Below, piece by piece: positions 24,510-36,205 of a stretch of 64,000 nucleotides of DNA. A program made the position numbers and the translations under genes. This DNA is from Mixophyes australis (lineage: Eukaryota; Chordata; Amphibia; Anura; Limnodynastidae): assembly GCA_036250195.1 (NCBI GenBank), contig JAVHZZ010000006.1:187983850-188047849 (forward strand), in the 5' to 3' direction. The notes under the pieces are model-generated. The model did no database searches, was not told the DNA's origin, and saw only the letters and a list, made by a program, of their open reading frames with translations. The number at the start of each line of letters is the position of its first letter. The first letter of the stretch is position 1.

Positions 24510-25080
24510 GTGGAAGGCAGGTGCATTTCTCAAAGGTTCTTATCATATGCTCTTCAGGATGGTGGCACCGTGGTCTCTGTATAGCACTGCGTAATTTGGT
24601 GGCGCCATATAAATAAACTTTAATATTATGTTCTCAGTTTAACATAAGGTCACATTTTTGAAATGCTGAACATTAATCAGAGGAACACCTTTTATTTTTT
24701 AAATCTGCAATCTTTTAAACCAATTTATTGGTAAGTCCTACAGGCATCAAAAATGATCCTGCTTAAATATAACTTTGCATAAGGTAGAAGTCACATAGTT
24801 GCTGTTGCAAGGGCCGTACTTTAATTTAGTGCAACAATGTACTAATATCAACTAACAGGAACAAACTGGATACCTGCTCAGCTGACTACAATAAAGAATG
24901 TTCCAAATAAAGATCCATTATGTGAAGATCTACCTCACCATCTTTAAAATGACAGCTGAGCAAGAGGGGTGTCAATAATCTAAGTGGGCATTGCACCTCT
25001 ACTGACTAGGGAATACTAAAAGGAGTGTTTTGATAAGGAACCTCAGTCTGACTAGCACTATTATCAACTTAGTGCAGTTG
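24508..25080 (+). other. short LINE/SINE tail, then unassigned sequence
   Basis: 24556-24624 holds GGTGGCACCGTGGTCTCTGT, then TGGTGGCGCCATATAAATAA, a plus-strand copy of the tail family seen at 4068 and 42806. The rest could be the 5' part (LTR or gag start) of the gypsy fossil that follows, but no LTR is visible. Confidence 0.4.
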
Positions 25081-25112
25081 CCTGGGTGTTACCAATCTGT
25101 TCACAACAATGG

Positions 25113-25235
25113 GCTGAAGAAATTCATCTCTACTGGAAATTGTCAGAAATGTTTTCAACTCCAGAGGCATTGGAATCTATTGTCATCAACCATTACCTGA
25201 GGGCCCATCCTTCCACTTTGAGGGAGTAGATAAAC
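25113..25235 (+). pseudogene. gag remnant with SCAN-like capsid segment
   Basis: A 38-codon stretch reads AEEIHLYWKLSEMF, then STPEALESIVINHYL, then RAHPSTLRE, and meets TAG where a Trp codon (TGG) would be expected. The pattern of acidic and aromatic residues followed by a hydrophobic E-x2-hydrophobic-x3-hydrophobic helix and an LREW-like end resembles the SCAN/capsid C-terminal fold of Gmr1-like gag. Upstream and downstream gag sequence is too decayed to follow. A host SCAN gene exon is unlikely because integrase follows within 1 kb. Confidence 0.6.
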
Positions 25236-25969
25236 TAAAGGGATTCTAAAAGTTCAGACTATTTTCTGCAAATTACTGCTAAGTAGTGCACAGGCCCATG
25301 GCTCATTATCACATATTGTGAAAACTGTGGCGATACTAGGTAAGACTGCTCAAGGGATGCTTTGTGAATAAATTCTGTGTTAAAAGTTTATGAAACTGAG
25401 GGAGGAGCCCTGTCTTACCTATTTGCCTACAGACTTACTTTTGGTTAATGCAAAAACACTTACTAGAGAAAGACAAAGTATAAAAGGAGATTGAGAGACT
25501 GTAGATTCCAATGCTAGGCTCTCCTGCCAGCAAATGGCTTTAAAAAATGATTTATCGTAATGAATAGACAAAACAAATGGAACATATTGTGAAGATCTTA
25601 CTAGTCCCTATAATGCTGCGTGGGTATATAAGTGGCCAACTAGAGATTTAGAGAATAATACAGAGTCTCCTCAGACTACATCATTGGCGATGTTAGAGTA
25701 CAGCTAGTTACATCCAGCTTGCCAGTTTACTAGCCATATGCCTAATTTCCTCTAGTATGTTTCCAATCATTCCAATTGTGTTATTTAGACCTGCAATAAA
25801 AAAATGCCAGTGGGCAACAGCATATACTAGTCGTAATGGAGTTGCTACATGGCTCTACCTCAGTTAAGATGATTGCTAAGAAATAGCCTATAAATTTAGT
25901 AAGGCTGGCATTGCCTTACTAAATTTACTTACTAAATAAGTTTCTAACAGATAATGTTTGTCCTTTATG

Positions 25970-26570
25970 TCAAAAATGACTTAATAAAATGAGTAAATTG
26001 TTTCAGACTACCCATCTGTGTACCTCTATCCACCACCTTCAAACTAATAGTCTAGATAAAGGTTTAATAAAAACTTTCAAAACATGCTATTAGAAGTTGT
26101 AGACAAATATAGGAAAAGTTGGGACTTCTTACTTCCCCATCTTATGTTTGCTATAAAAGAACTTCCACATATGTTCACAGTATATTCCTTTTTTGAGCTA
26201 CTCTATAGCAGGAATACCTGGGGCTTTTAAGATGTTGCAAAGGATTGTGGGAAGCAAAGATATAAGTATTATAAAAGTATAATAGAACACATCTCGCAGA
26301 TGTAAGGCAGATTGTCAGTTCAACTGTAAGGAAATATGTGGAACAGGAAGAGAGACTAATTAAAGCACCATAGTCCATACGTCTTCACCAGTTGAGTCGG
26401 AAATGGAATTCCTTGATACACAACAAGGGCCTTTTGAGATCATGGAAAGTGAACTATAAAGTTTACCAACCTGGTAAGAGAAAGCCAGAACCAATTTATC
26501 ATGTCAACCTCATAAAACCATGGAAAGACAGACTGTCCCCGCTACTGAACCTACCCATGAGATCTCAAAA
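25970..26570 (+). pseudogene. integrase remnant (core and C-terminal domain)
   Basis: The core shows RTTHLCTSIHHLQTNSLDKG-like text, matching the region of gypsy integrases with the HPQTDG motif, then GKVGTSYFPILC and an IPFLSYSIAGI-like PFELLYG block, all frame-broken. At 26440-26560 the C-terminal domain is readable as VNYKVYQPGKRK, then YHVNLIKPWKDR. That signature ends integrase in this retrotransposon group. The part carrying the zinc-binding HHCC motif and the first catalytic Asp was not recognised. Confidence 0.65.
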
Positions 26571-26739
26571 GTTCTTGTAATGCCTGAGGTCATGATAAGA
26601 ATCCCTATCTGATAGTCAAAAGAAAGAATCACAGGAGTTTGTTTGGAGATGTCTCCTCTGAGACACCTGGATGAACATTACACATGATAGCATTACACAG
26701 CCTGGAGTAAGAGTTCATCTATAACAGAGTTTTTAACAG

Positions 26740-27900
26740 GAGGCAATTGCAAAAGAGGTAAAAAAAAAGTTTGACTTAGGATTCATTGACGAATCCCAGT
26801 GACTGATTGTGCCCATCGTGTTAATCCAAAAATAGACAGGAACATAAGGTTCTGCAATTACTTTAAAAAATTGAACAGTGTCCCCAAATTTGATGCTTAT
26901 CCCATGCCTAAGTTTACAAATTTAAAGACTGATTTGGAATAGCCAGATATTAGCAATCCTTGATTTCATAAGGAGTATTGATATGCTTCCCTGACTACCA
27001 CAGCAACATAAATGACAAGGGGGTAAATGTATCAATATGAGAGTTTTCTGGCGGGTTTGAAAAACCAATCAGATTTTAGCTATCATTTATTTAGTACATT
27101 CTACAAAATGACAGCTAGAATCTGATTGGTTGCTATAGGCAACATCTCCACTTTTCAAACCTGACGGAAAACTCTCAGCTTGATAAATTTACCCCAAGGT
27201 TTTTTTATCAATAAAGTATTATTTCAGTATACCATATTGCCTTTTTTTTTTTTTACAAGCAATCCCTACTAAATTCCAAATAGCGATTTTATATAAAGAT
27301 CCTATAGCCGATATGAGTCAGCCTTTCTGGACAGCATAGTCAAGCAAATAAGATATACACCTACTTTGGGTACATGCAGAATTGGACTTTATCCGAGAGA
27401 CAGGGTTGACAGCGAATCCAAAAAAGTGGTCCACAGGATTATAGGAAACAAAATAATTGGGTTACACCATTGGGCAAGGGATAATGAAACCAAAAAACAA
27501 CTAAAAAATGCAATTCAGTACGGTCTTCAACTGTTAAATAAAAAGCAGGAAAGGGAATTCTTTTTAGATTACTGGTGCTACTAATGATTCAAAGTCATTT
27601 TGCATGTTCCCTTAACTGACCTCACTAATGGAAAAGGTTCTTTTACAATTAAGTGGAACCCTAAAGCATAGAATGCATACAAGCTACTTAAACAAGCCCT
27701 ATGTGTGAACCCTGTATTAGTAACTTAAAACTGTAAAAATAAATTTGTGATTCAGACAGGCATCAGCGTTAGGATGGGTGCTGTTTTGTCCCAGATCAGA
27801 AATGCTGAAGAACATCCTGTGTTGTACTTAAGCAAGAAACTCACAGTACATGAGAAAAAGTACCCAACTAGCACCAGAGGTCTTCAGATGTTCAGCTGAA
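26740..27900 (+). pseudogene. reverse transcriptase and RNase H remnant
   Basis: 26750-27000: an EEVKK-like start, FDLGFIDES, IVPIVLIQK and PKFDAYPMP match the fingers/palm start of gypsy RT, with several in-frame stops. After the inserted MITE, 27540-27620 has REFFLDY...PLTDLTNGKG, the RT-RNase H linker. 27750-27890 reads MGAVLSQ, NAEEHPVLYLS-KLTVHEKKYPT, the RNase H start. The YxDD catalytic block was not found. Confidence 0.65.
27020..27195. mobile_element. MITE with GGGGTAAA ends, 3-bp duplication AAG
   Basis: The ends are GGGGTAAATGTATCAA and TTGATAAATTTACCCC, flanked by AAG (27017-27019) and AAG (27196-27198). It is 176 bp. The interior has an inverted AATCAGATT / AATCTGATTGGTTGC core shared with the MITE at 61519-61693. 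It is inserted into the gypsy RT remnant. Confidence 0.85.
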
Positions 27901-28376
27901 CACAGAGACGATAAGTTCTAGAGTAATGCAGATGCCCTCTTGCCACGGTAGTCGGAGCAGGGAGTATTTGAGTCTGTGACATATATGTGAGAGATATTGT
28001 AGAATGGAGGTACATTTCTCTAAGATTCCACTAATATGTTTACTAAGATACATATTTTTCAGATGATGGATTCCAATTGGAGGTGCAGCTTCTGACAGAT
28101 AGGATGACAGTACAGCTTTTATTGCCAATTGTAAGTGGAAAGGTTGCTGTGAACTTCAATTTTGTGTAAGCTAGAAGGGAGTAGTTTACCAGTTGCCAGA
28201 TGGGAAAGTCTGTTGTCTTAGCTACAGCCTGACTAATTAGGTTTTTGGCAGTGCATCAGTTTAAACTTCTCTGTTGGGTGAAGCCTGCTTATTGGACATT
28301 CCTACAGACAGTGTGACCTCTGACCCAGGTAAACCCACTTAACAATAACTTTACTAAGCTATATTGGGCCTAATTT
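27901..28376. other. unassigned, probably end of the gypsy fossil
   Basis: No motif recognised. It may contain decayed 3' sequence of the retrotransposon, but no LTR or polypurine tract is clear. Confidence 0.35.
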
Positions 28377-28798
28377 AGGCTGGGTCACACTACAGAAAAT
28401 TCTCATGATGTGATATCTTTAACAATTTTACCAACAATTAAAATAAAAAAAGTCCTGATTTATGTGTACACACTAAACACATTTTGCATGATTTCCTTCC
28501 GATCTGTGCTCTTCATCTGTCATAACCACCGGCTGAAAAGATCGTAACTCTGTACACTACATAGAGATCTATGGACACTGCTGGCTGTGAGTGCATACAC
28601 AATGTAGAATTGTAACGACATTGTTCCATCTTTGAACAACATTTTTAGTCCGGTTTAAAAATTGATTGAAACGATACGATGTGCTTTGGAATGATAATCT
28701 TTCATTGTTGCAGTGTACACACTAATGCAATATTGGACTGAACGGTCGTTTGATTGGCCCGATAATCAGCTGACAACACTTTAGTGTGTTCTCAACCT
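28377..28798. mobile_element. MITE, GCTGGGTACACACTACAG family, older copy
   Basis: Starts AGGCTGGGTCACACTACAG. It is collinear with the copy at 61339-61953 through GATCTGTGCTCTTCA, GGCTGAAAAGATC, TAGAGATCT, ACGATACGATGTGCTTT and GTACACACTA. The right end is decayed (TAGTGTGTTCTCAACCT). No clean duplication is readable. This copy shows the uninterrupted site (AAAGATCGTAACTC) where the other copy carries an inserted MITE. Confidence 0.7.
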
Positions 28799-28871
28799 TA
28801 GTGTTGGGCGTAAGTCTAACTCCTGGCTGCAAAACTGTGGTTTGCTTTACTGTGCATGTGCAGCAAAACAG

Positions 28872-30345
28872 TGTGATATTATTATTATCTTTTATTTAGA
28901 AGACGTCACAAAGGGTCTAGCAACAATTCATAACACATGAAAAACAAAATAATAAAACAAAGTCCAGACAACTAGTAATTTAACAAATAATACACAGATA
29001 GCTTGGTAATGCAGATCAAGTTATTTTATGGTACAGTGAGTGAGAGTGGCCTTGCTTGTGAGAGCCTACATTCTAAAGTGAAGGGGACGGGGAACACAGA
29101 AATAGGGTGGCACCGAGTTGGGGACTGGATGTAATAACTGAGGCAAAGGAGATTGTAGGATGACTGATAGGTTTGAATGAATAAACAAATGAGTTTTAAG
29201 TGCATGATTGAAGCCTTGGAGAGTAGAGGCTAACCTTATAGAGCATGGGAGATTGTTCCACAGGTGTGAAGCTGCCTGGGCCCAGTCCTTGAGGTTGGAG
29301 TGGGAAGAGGTAATTACTATGGTAGAGAGGTGTTGGTTATAGGCAGAGCAGAGTGCAGGTAGAGATGAGGTTGGAGATATAGGGGGCAGGATTGGTTGAG
29401 CACTGTGAGGGGTATAAATTTAATTCTGTAGACCACGGGAAGCAAATGTAGCAACTGGTAGAGATATAGAGGTGGGAGAGATGATTAGGGTGAGAAGCAG
29501 CATTGAGGATAGACTTAAGAGGGGTAAGCCAGCGAGAAATGAGTTACAGTAATCAAGGAAAGAGATTACAAGTAAGTGAATAAGAGTTCTGGTGGCTTCC
29601 ATGGTGAGAAAGGGCTGGATCTGGGATATATTCTGGAGGTGGAGGCGGCAAGATTTAAATGTGAGGTTTGAAGTAGAGAAAAGAGTCAAGGATGAACTCT
29701 TGGCAGTGGACTTGAGGGACAGAGAAGAGGGTGGTATTATCAACAGTTGAGAGAGCGGTGAAAAGGAGGCAGCACTGGAGGGGGGATTATTTCAGTCCCA
29801 TAAATATAGAGTTTAAGAAAACGCTGGGATATTCCAGAAGAGGTGGCCGAGAGACAGCAGGAGACATTAGACATAAGGGATGGGGAGAGGTCAGAGGAAG
29901 AAAGATAGATTTGGTTTTCATCAGCATACAGGTATTACTGGAGGCCAAATGAGCTGATGAGGTCAACAAGGCAGGAGGTGTAGTGAGAGAAGAGCATGGG
30001 GGCCAAGAGTGGGTGTATAGACCAAAAAGGAGCTATTAGTGAGGTAACAGGAAAACCGGGAGAAGACAGAGACGTAGATTCTAGGATTTTCAAAATGAGG
30101 GAGTGGTCAATGGCATTAGAGAGGTTGAGAAGGAAAAGAAGAGAGAAGTGTACTTCCAATTTAGAGAAAAAAAATGTGGTTAGTAATATAGTGAGGGCAG
30201 TTTTGTTGGAGTAGATGAGTGAAATCTGGATTGGAGTGGGTCAGGAGGGAGTGAGATGACAGAAAGGAAGTGAGATGGTTGTAGCCATCCCATTCAAGAA
30301 GTTTGGAGGCAAAAGAAAGGAGGGAGATAGAGTGATAATTAGACA
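28872..30345 (-). mobile_element. L2/CR1-like LINE, 3' half, decayed
   Basis: Minus-strand remnants in order: SISLLSFASKLLEW (30330 region, the RPISLLS RT block), SLLFLLNLSNAIDHSLI (AFDTVDH block), then LQNISQIQPFLTMEATRTL, SFLDYCNSFLAGLP (LDYCNSLL block near the RT end). Frames shift several times. The 3' tail has GTAGGCTCTCACAAGC and TAAAAGATAATAATAATATC, ending at 28872. No endonuclease domain is present. Confidence 0.7.
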
Positions 30346-31319
30346 CTGTCAATATTAAATTTAGTCCCCTGGAGCAGTGAATTGGGGAGCATGTATGTGC
30401 AATATGCTTACATGAAGGGCATGCACACTTAAGTGTGACATGCCTTCCCTGTAGACATGGCATTGTAGTTGTATAAGTGTCAACATACACAAGCAGTTGA
30501 AGGCTGCCAGAGCTTCCTGGGACTTTTAGTTCCACAACCATAATTATGGTGCTGGTACTCCTTATGACAATGCAACACCATGCTACGTTTACACCTGTTA
30601 TAGTTTGCCCAGACTGGTGCTAGTTGCCATTTTTGCACAGGGACCAAGATATAATCACTGATGTTATACTTTGGCAGGAAGGGGCATGTTGTTTCTTAGA
30701 AAATTATTTCTTGATTTATTGTTAACACTTAAAAAATCATGATAGGGACTGGCACATCTTTACTGTGGCCACATACTTACACAGTGTTTAGAGTTGCACT
30801 TATCTTAAGACAACTCAAAATACACACAAGATCGCAATTTTGTGGCCATACGTTTACATGTATGTTCGGGGTCCTGTAAATGAGTCCCATTGTGTGTACT
30901 TGAATATCATATACATTGTAGCATATTAAAATGTACTAACTTGTAATATGAATAGGATGCAGAAATTGCCAGGTTAATTATCGTCCTCTAAGATTTCACA
31001 GCTAAAAAGCTTTTTATGATGATCCTAAGGGATTTATCCAGGGATAAATGGGCTTTATTGCGGGTTTTAATAATGGATGTCACTTGGAAGCTTGCTTCCA
31101 ATCTTTCATTAAAAGGGTCTCTTATATGGGAAAGACTCCTTCACTGCCAGAATCTCTAGCAGACCACAAAGGAAGGGAAATGCTAACAAAGAATGTGTAA
31201 CAATATATGACTAGAAGGACAAAGCTTATATAAAGCAATTGCAGTTATGCTGAATGGTATTAATACATAAGAGGCATTTGGAGCAGAAGATATTTACAAT
31301 TATATGGTTGAAGTTATTT
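30346..31319. other. no recognised gene
   Basis: A phrase CTTCCTGGGACTTTTAGTTC lies at 30511-30530 and is a diverged form of a phrase at 36175-36197. Otherwise unassigned. Confidence 0.4.
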
Positions 31320-31610
31320 TAAGCCATTTTGGAAGTTATAGGAAGAGGTTATATGGAGTAATAAGATGAGATACAGGGGGAGACTGTATGGAGTGATAGG
31401 ATGAGATATAGAGAGAGCTTAATAGGGGTTAAGGAGAGTCTAGGAGTTATAGGGAGAGGCTATGTGGAGTAACAGGAGTTATAAGGGGAGAGGCTATGTG
31501 AAGTAACAGGAGGAGTTATAGGGAGAGTTATGTGGAGTAAAAGGGGGAGTTATAGTAAGAGCCTATCCTACAGGGGGTAATAGCAGGAGTTATTTGGAGA
31601 GGGTACAAGG
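31320..31610 (-). repeat. degenerate minisatellite, inverted relative to the 32.4-34.1 kb array
   Basis: Units of the type GGAGTTATAGGGAGAGGCTA, TGTGGAGTAACAG repeat with irregular spacing. They are the reverse complement of the CTCCATATAACCTCTCCCTA unit found at 62.4-63.4 kb and, in longer form, at 32.4-34.1 kb. Confidence 0.7.
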
Positions 31611-32376
31611 AGTAGCGGTGTGGATTAAGAGTGATAAAGGTGCAATAATATAAGTGGCCTGGTGTAACAGAATATGTTACATATGGAGCAAAGGAAATGT
31701 ATAGAGAGAATTTCTAAGAAGTAATAGTGTAATGGGAGATACGGTATATTATGTGTATCAAAACATATTATAGAGTGAAATATTTTAAATGCAAAGCAAT
31801 TGCTTTACTTAATAGTTTCCCTTATATCAATTTAGGTAACAAGCTTTCAGCCTTGTCCAAACGATGTAGAGTGCCAGCACATTGATACATAGGACCTCCA
31901 GTGTTTAATACAAGAGGAAATTAACGTCCCTTGTGTTGTACGTTTGGGTTAGTTACTAGCAGGTTACAGCAGAGCACAGTTTTATAAGGGTCATGTCCAG
32001 ATGTAGACAGCTGCATAAGCTTGCATTCTATGGAAATCCCATAAGGGACAAATAACATGCATGAGTGTTATTTGTGTGATATAGCTAGGGTGTGTAGAGA
32101 GGACTTATTAAAATGTCATTAACTCATTAGCTGCCAGAATACTGTGTATATAATTCCAGTTGGTAGAGTAGAAGAATATGCTGTTCATAAAATTCATTAT
32201 AATGTCAAACATCTGAGTTCCTGTCGCTATACTGGAGCTTTTCGATATATATATTTATATTTAAAATGATCCTTTCATAAATACGAGGAGCTATTGGACA
32301 AGGATTTCTCAATTAACATCTTCTAAAAACTCTTATTACTCTTAGAATTTGTACATTGTAGCTTATTAAGCTACTC
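31611..32376. other. no recognised feature
   Basis: AT-rich spacer between two oppositely oriented minisatellite blocks. Nothing recognised. Confidence 0.4.
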
Positions 32377-34105
32377 AATATATCCTCTCCCTATAACTTC
32401 TCCTATTACTCTATATACCCTGTCCCTATAACCCCTCCTCTTACTCTCCCTATAAATCCTTTCATTGGTCCATATAACCTCTCCCTATAACCCCTCCTCT
32501 TACGCTCCCTATAAATCCTTCTATTGGTCCATATAACCTCTCCCTATAACTCCTCCTCTTACTCTCCCTATAAATCATTCTTTTGGTCCATATAACCTCT
32601 CCCTATAACTCCTCCTCTTACTCTCCCTATAAATCATTCTATTGGTCCATATAACCTCTCCCTATAACTCCTCCTCTTACTCTCCCTATAAATCATTCTA
32701 TTGGTCCATATAACCTCTCCCTATAACTCCTCCTCTTACTCTCCCTATAAATCCTTCTATTGGTCCATATAATCTCTCCCTATAACCCCTCCTATTACTC
32801 TCCCTATAAATCCTTCTATTGGTCCACATAATCTCTCCCTATAACCCCTCTTCTTACTCTCCCTATAAATCATTCTATTGGTCCATATAATCTCTCCCTA
32901 TAACCCCTCTTCTTACTCTCCATATAAATCCTTCTATTGGTCCATATAATCTCTCCCTATAACCCCTCTTCTTACTCTCCTTATAAATCCTTCTATTGGT
33001 CCATATAATCTCTCCCTATAACCCCTCCTATTACTCTCCCTATAAATCCTTCTATTGGTCCATATAATCTCTCCCTATAACCCCTCCTCTTACTCTCCCT
33101 ACAAATCCTTCTATTGGTCCATATAATCTCTCCCTATAACCCCCTCCTCTTATTCTCTTTATAAATCCTTCTATTGGTCCATATAATCTCTCCCTATAAC
33201 CCCTCCTCTTAGTCTTCCTATAAATGTTTCTATTTGTCCATATAACCTCTCCCTATAAATCCTTCTATTGATCCATATAACCTCTCCCTATAACCCCTCC
33301 TGTTACTCTCCCTATAAATCCTTCTATTGGTCCATATAATCTCTCCCTATAACCCCTCCTCTTAGTCTTCCTATAAATGTTTCTATTTGTCCACATAACC
33401 TCTCCCTATGAATCCTTCTATTGATCCATATAACCTCTCCCTATAACCCCTCCTCTTACTCTCCCTATAAATCCTTCTATTGGTCCATATAATCTCTCCC
33501 TATAACCCCTCCTCTTAGTCTTCCTATAAATGTTTCTATTTGTCCATATAACCTCTCCCTATAAATCCTTCTATTGATCCATATGACCTCTCCCTATAAC
33601 CCCTCCTCTTACTCTCCCTATAAATCCTTCTATTGGTCCATATAACCTCTCCCTATAACCCCCTCCTCTTACTCTTTCTATAAATCCTTCTATTGGTCCA
33701 TATAACCTCTCCCTATAACCCCTCCTCTTACTCTCCCTATAAATCCTTCTATTGGTCCATATAATCTCTCCCTATAACCCCTCTTCTTACTCTCCCTATA
33801 AATCCTTCTATTGGTCCATATAACCTCTCCCTATAACCCCCTCTTCTTACTCTTTCTATAAATCCTTCTATTGGTCCATATAACCTCTCCCTATAACCCC
33901 TCCTCTTACTCTTCCTATAAATCCTTCTATTGGTCCATATAACCTCTCCCTATAACTCCTCCTCTTACTCTTCCTATAACTCCTTCTATTGGTCCATATA
34001 ATCTCTCCCTATAGCCCCTTCTTTTACTCTACCTATAAATCCTTCTATTGGTCCATATAATCTCTCCCTTTAACTCCTCCTCTTACTCTCCCTATGTCTC
34101 CACTT
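32377..34105 (+). repeat. minisatellite array, ~59-bp unit, about 28 copies
   Basis: The unit contains CCATATAACCTCTCCCTATA, ACCCCTCCTCTTACT, then CTCCCTATAAATCCTTCTAT, TGGT. It looks like a fused dimer of a ~35-bp and a ~24-bp half, both containing CTCCCTATAA. Some stretches repeat in larger blocks, such as the TTAGTCTTCCTATAAATGTT variant near 33210, 33363 and 33515. No coding potential. Confidence 0.95.
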
Positions 34106-35145
34106 CTTACTTCACACCAATAAATAAAGAATTCTAATCTAGATCTCTGATATGTAAGTTAGCAAATTAATTCCTAATGCTAAATTTAAGGAGGTGGTTT
34201 TCAGACATATCCTTTTTCAATTGTTAATAACCTAGAGAAAAAAGGAGAAGGATCACCAGTGTTTAATTAAATTATATGGTATAACCTACATAATGTTGCC
34301 CAAAAGTAAGGTTATTCTAAGGGCATTCTAACCTTCAAAGTCCAATAAAAATGACGGTACTATGCGAAAATTACAAATAAGCAGAATGTATATGACAACT
34401 ACAAAGTGAGAGAGTTATTGTTATTTAATATCATAGTAAATATAACAATATATATTTAAGAAGCATGATGAAGTAGACAGTTGGTGGCAGAAATCCCCCA
34501 CTTCCAACTGATAGGCCATTGACATGTAGTTGAGTTAGCTGAATCCCATAAAGCGTGGTCGAGCGGGGTGGCACAATAATTCCACCCCATCGTCACACCC
34601 ATTTCAGAATCAACACTGGTGTTAGGCTAGATCGGCGGAAATTATACATTTTGCCTCCCTTTTTTATGGCAATTACAAGGTAACTTTAAAATGTTTTTAC
34701 TGTACAGTTTTACTTTGTAGTTGTCATATGGATTCTGGTCATTTGTCATTTACACTTATTAACCTTATTCTTAGTGCTAATTGAAATGCTGGATACTCTT
34801 AATTATTGACAATATTGCTTAGTTTATTTCACATAATATGATGTCTGAAAACTGGTGACTCATTCTACAAATGACTCCATATAACCATTACCATATTACA
34901 CCATATGACAACTCTATATAACTCATTATGTTACTAGACAAAAACTCTACCTATAATTAAACACATTACTCCATATAAACTCTACAACTAACTTTCCTTA
35001 TTACTGTATATAAACTGCATCATACCTACTATTACACTATATTAATTATTTCCATTTCTCTTTATACATTTTCATAATCTTACAATTTATCTATAGTATT
35101 TTATACCCTAATTCCATACATAGTACATATTTACATATTACATCT

Positions 35146-35183
<38 letters not shown>

Positions 35184-36136
35184 TGGCAACTCCACATAAC
35201 GTGTGCATTATCTACGGCCAATGTTCTGTAATGATCATGTTTAGAAGCTGTCGTCATTTGACAGACATATCTAGAATGAAAAAAATGAGTCACCTTGTCA
35301 AAGCAGGTTCTAGAACAGAAAATAACCAGGAAGCAGACGATTCTTATGCCACAAGGTGAATTGTACATTTTTCTCTACCCAGAACCCTCTCTTCTTGAAC
35401 AGCTACAAAGGATGCTGCCACGTGGACAGTTTAACTTAATCTTTGTTTCTGAGCTTTTCGTAGCCCCATATAATACCATGGGAGCTAAAGAAGGCTATGG
35501 GTCAGTAAGAATTTTTTTTTATCCTTACAAGTAAAGACTTCAAATTTCCTAATGTCCAGGACTCAACACAAACCCCAAGGCTAGAAATTCCAGTCCTCTA
35601 TCCTTTCAATCCTATAAGGCTGAGTCCTCTTGAGAAACCCTACCGCCTTTAGCACTTTAACTCAATCAGTGCTGGAATCTATAATGAGCATAGTGTATAT
35701 AAATATGACGATAGCATGTCTGCAAATACATTTTTTTTGTTTACTGTAACTGAATTGATCAACTTACAAGGGAATCTAGAACATCCTTCTTACTGTTTTG
35801 CAGAAGAGCCAGTCTAAATGTTATGATAATAGTATATAGATTATTATTTATTTATTATTATACTTGCAGATAAATATTCATTTATAATTGCTGAACATTT
35901 CCTGCTTCGTAAGTATGGATAGACACAATATGGAATTTTATTTTAATCGCTTAATTCCTATTGTGACTTTTACTTTGCAAATCTTCAGGGAACTGTAGGC
36001 GCTATTTTGACAAGCTACAATATGCCCCCATGACCTCAATGGGAAAAAAAGTGCAGGGTTACCATGACAACCAAATAGCCATGGTAAATAAGTCCTTCGT
36101 AAAGGTTGTTTCTTATTACAAATGTGAAAGGTAGGC
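34106..36136. other. degenerate minisatellite relics and unassigned sequence
   Basis: 34870-35060 has scattered ACTCCATATAA-like words related to the neighbouring array. A (TA)n run lies at 35150-35182. Short open frames at 35138-35534 have no recognised content. Nothing else supported. Confidence 0.4.
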
Positions 36137-36205
36137 AACCAGAGGCTCAGTAGCAGCCAAAGACATGGCATGGCATGCTGGGACTTGTAGTTCCACAACA
36201 GTTGG
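36137..36205. promoter_or_regulatory. GFY/ZNF143-like word inside a probable repeat scrap
   Basis: GGCATGCTGGGACTTGTAGT (from 36171) is the reverse complement of ACTACAAGTCCCAGCATGCC, which matches the widely known ACTACAATTCCCAGCATGC (GFY/ZNF143) promoter word. A diverged version sits at 30511. This is probably a piece of an interspersed repeat and not a host promoter. Confidence 0.3.

Larger units (their letters stand above)
25081..27900 (+). mobile_element. fossil Gmr1-like Ty3/gypsy retrotransposon (gag-INT-RT-RNaseH order)
   Basis: Four coding remnants lie in one orientation: SCAN-like gag (25113-25235), integrase core (about 25980-26240) and C-terminus (26440-26565), reverse transcriptase start (26740-27010), then RT end and RNase H (27540-27900). 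Integrase lies before reverse transcriptase. That order defines the Gmr1-like group of deuterostome Ty3/gypsy elements, and that group's gag is the known source of the SCAN domain. Every segment has stops and frameshifts, so the element is dead. A MITE (27020-27195) sits inside the RT region. LTRs were not found. Confidence 0.7.

Noticed and set aside
25113..25235. Exon of a host SCAN zinc-finger gene
   Set aside because: Integrase, reverse transcriptase and RNase H remnants follow in the order of a Gmr1-like retrotransposon, and no C2H2 fingers are nearby.
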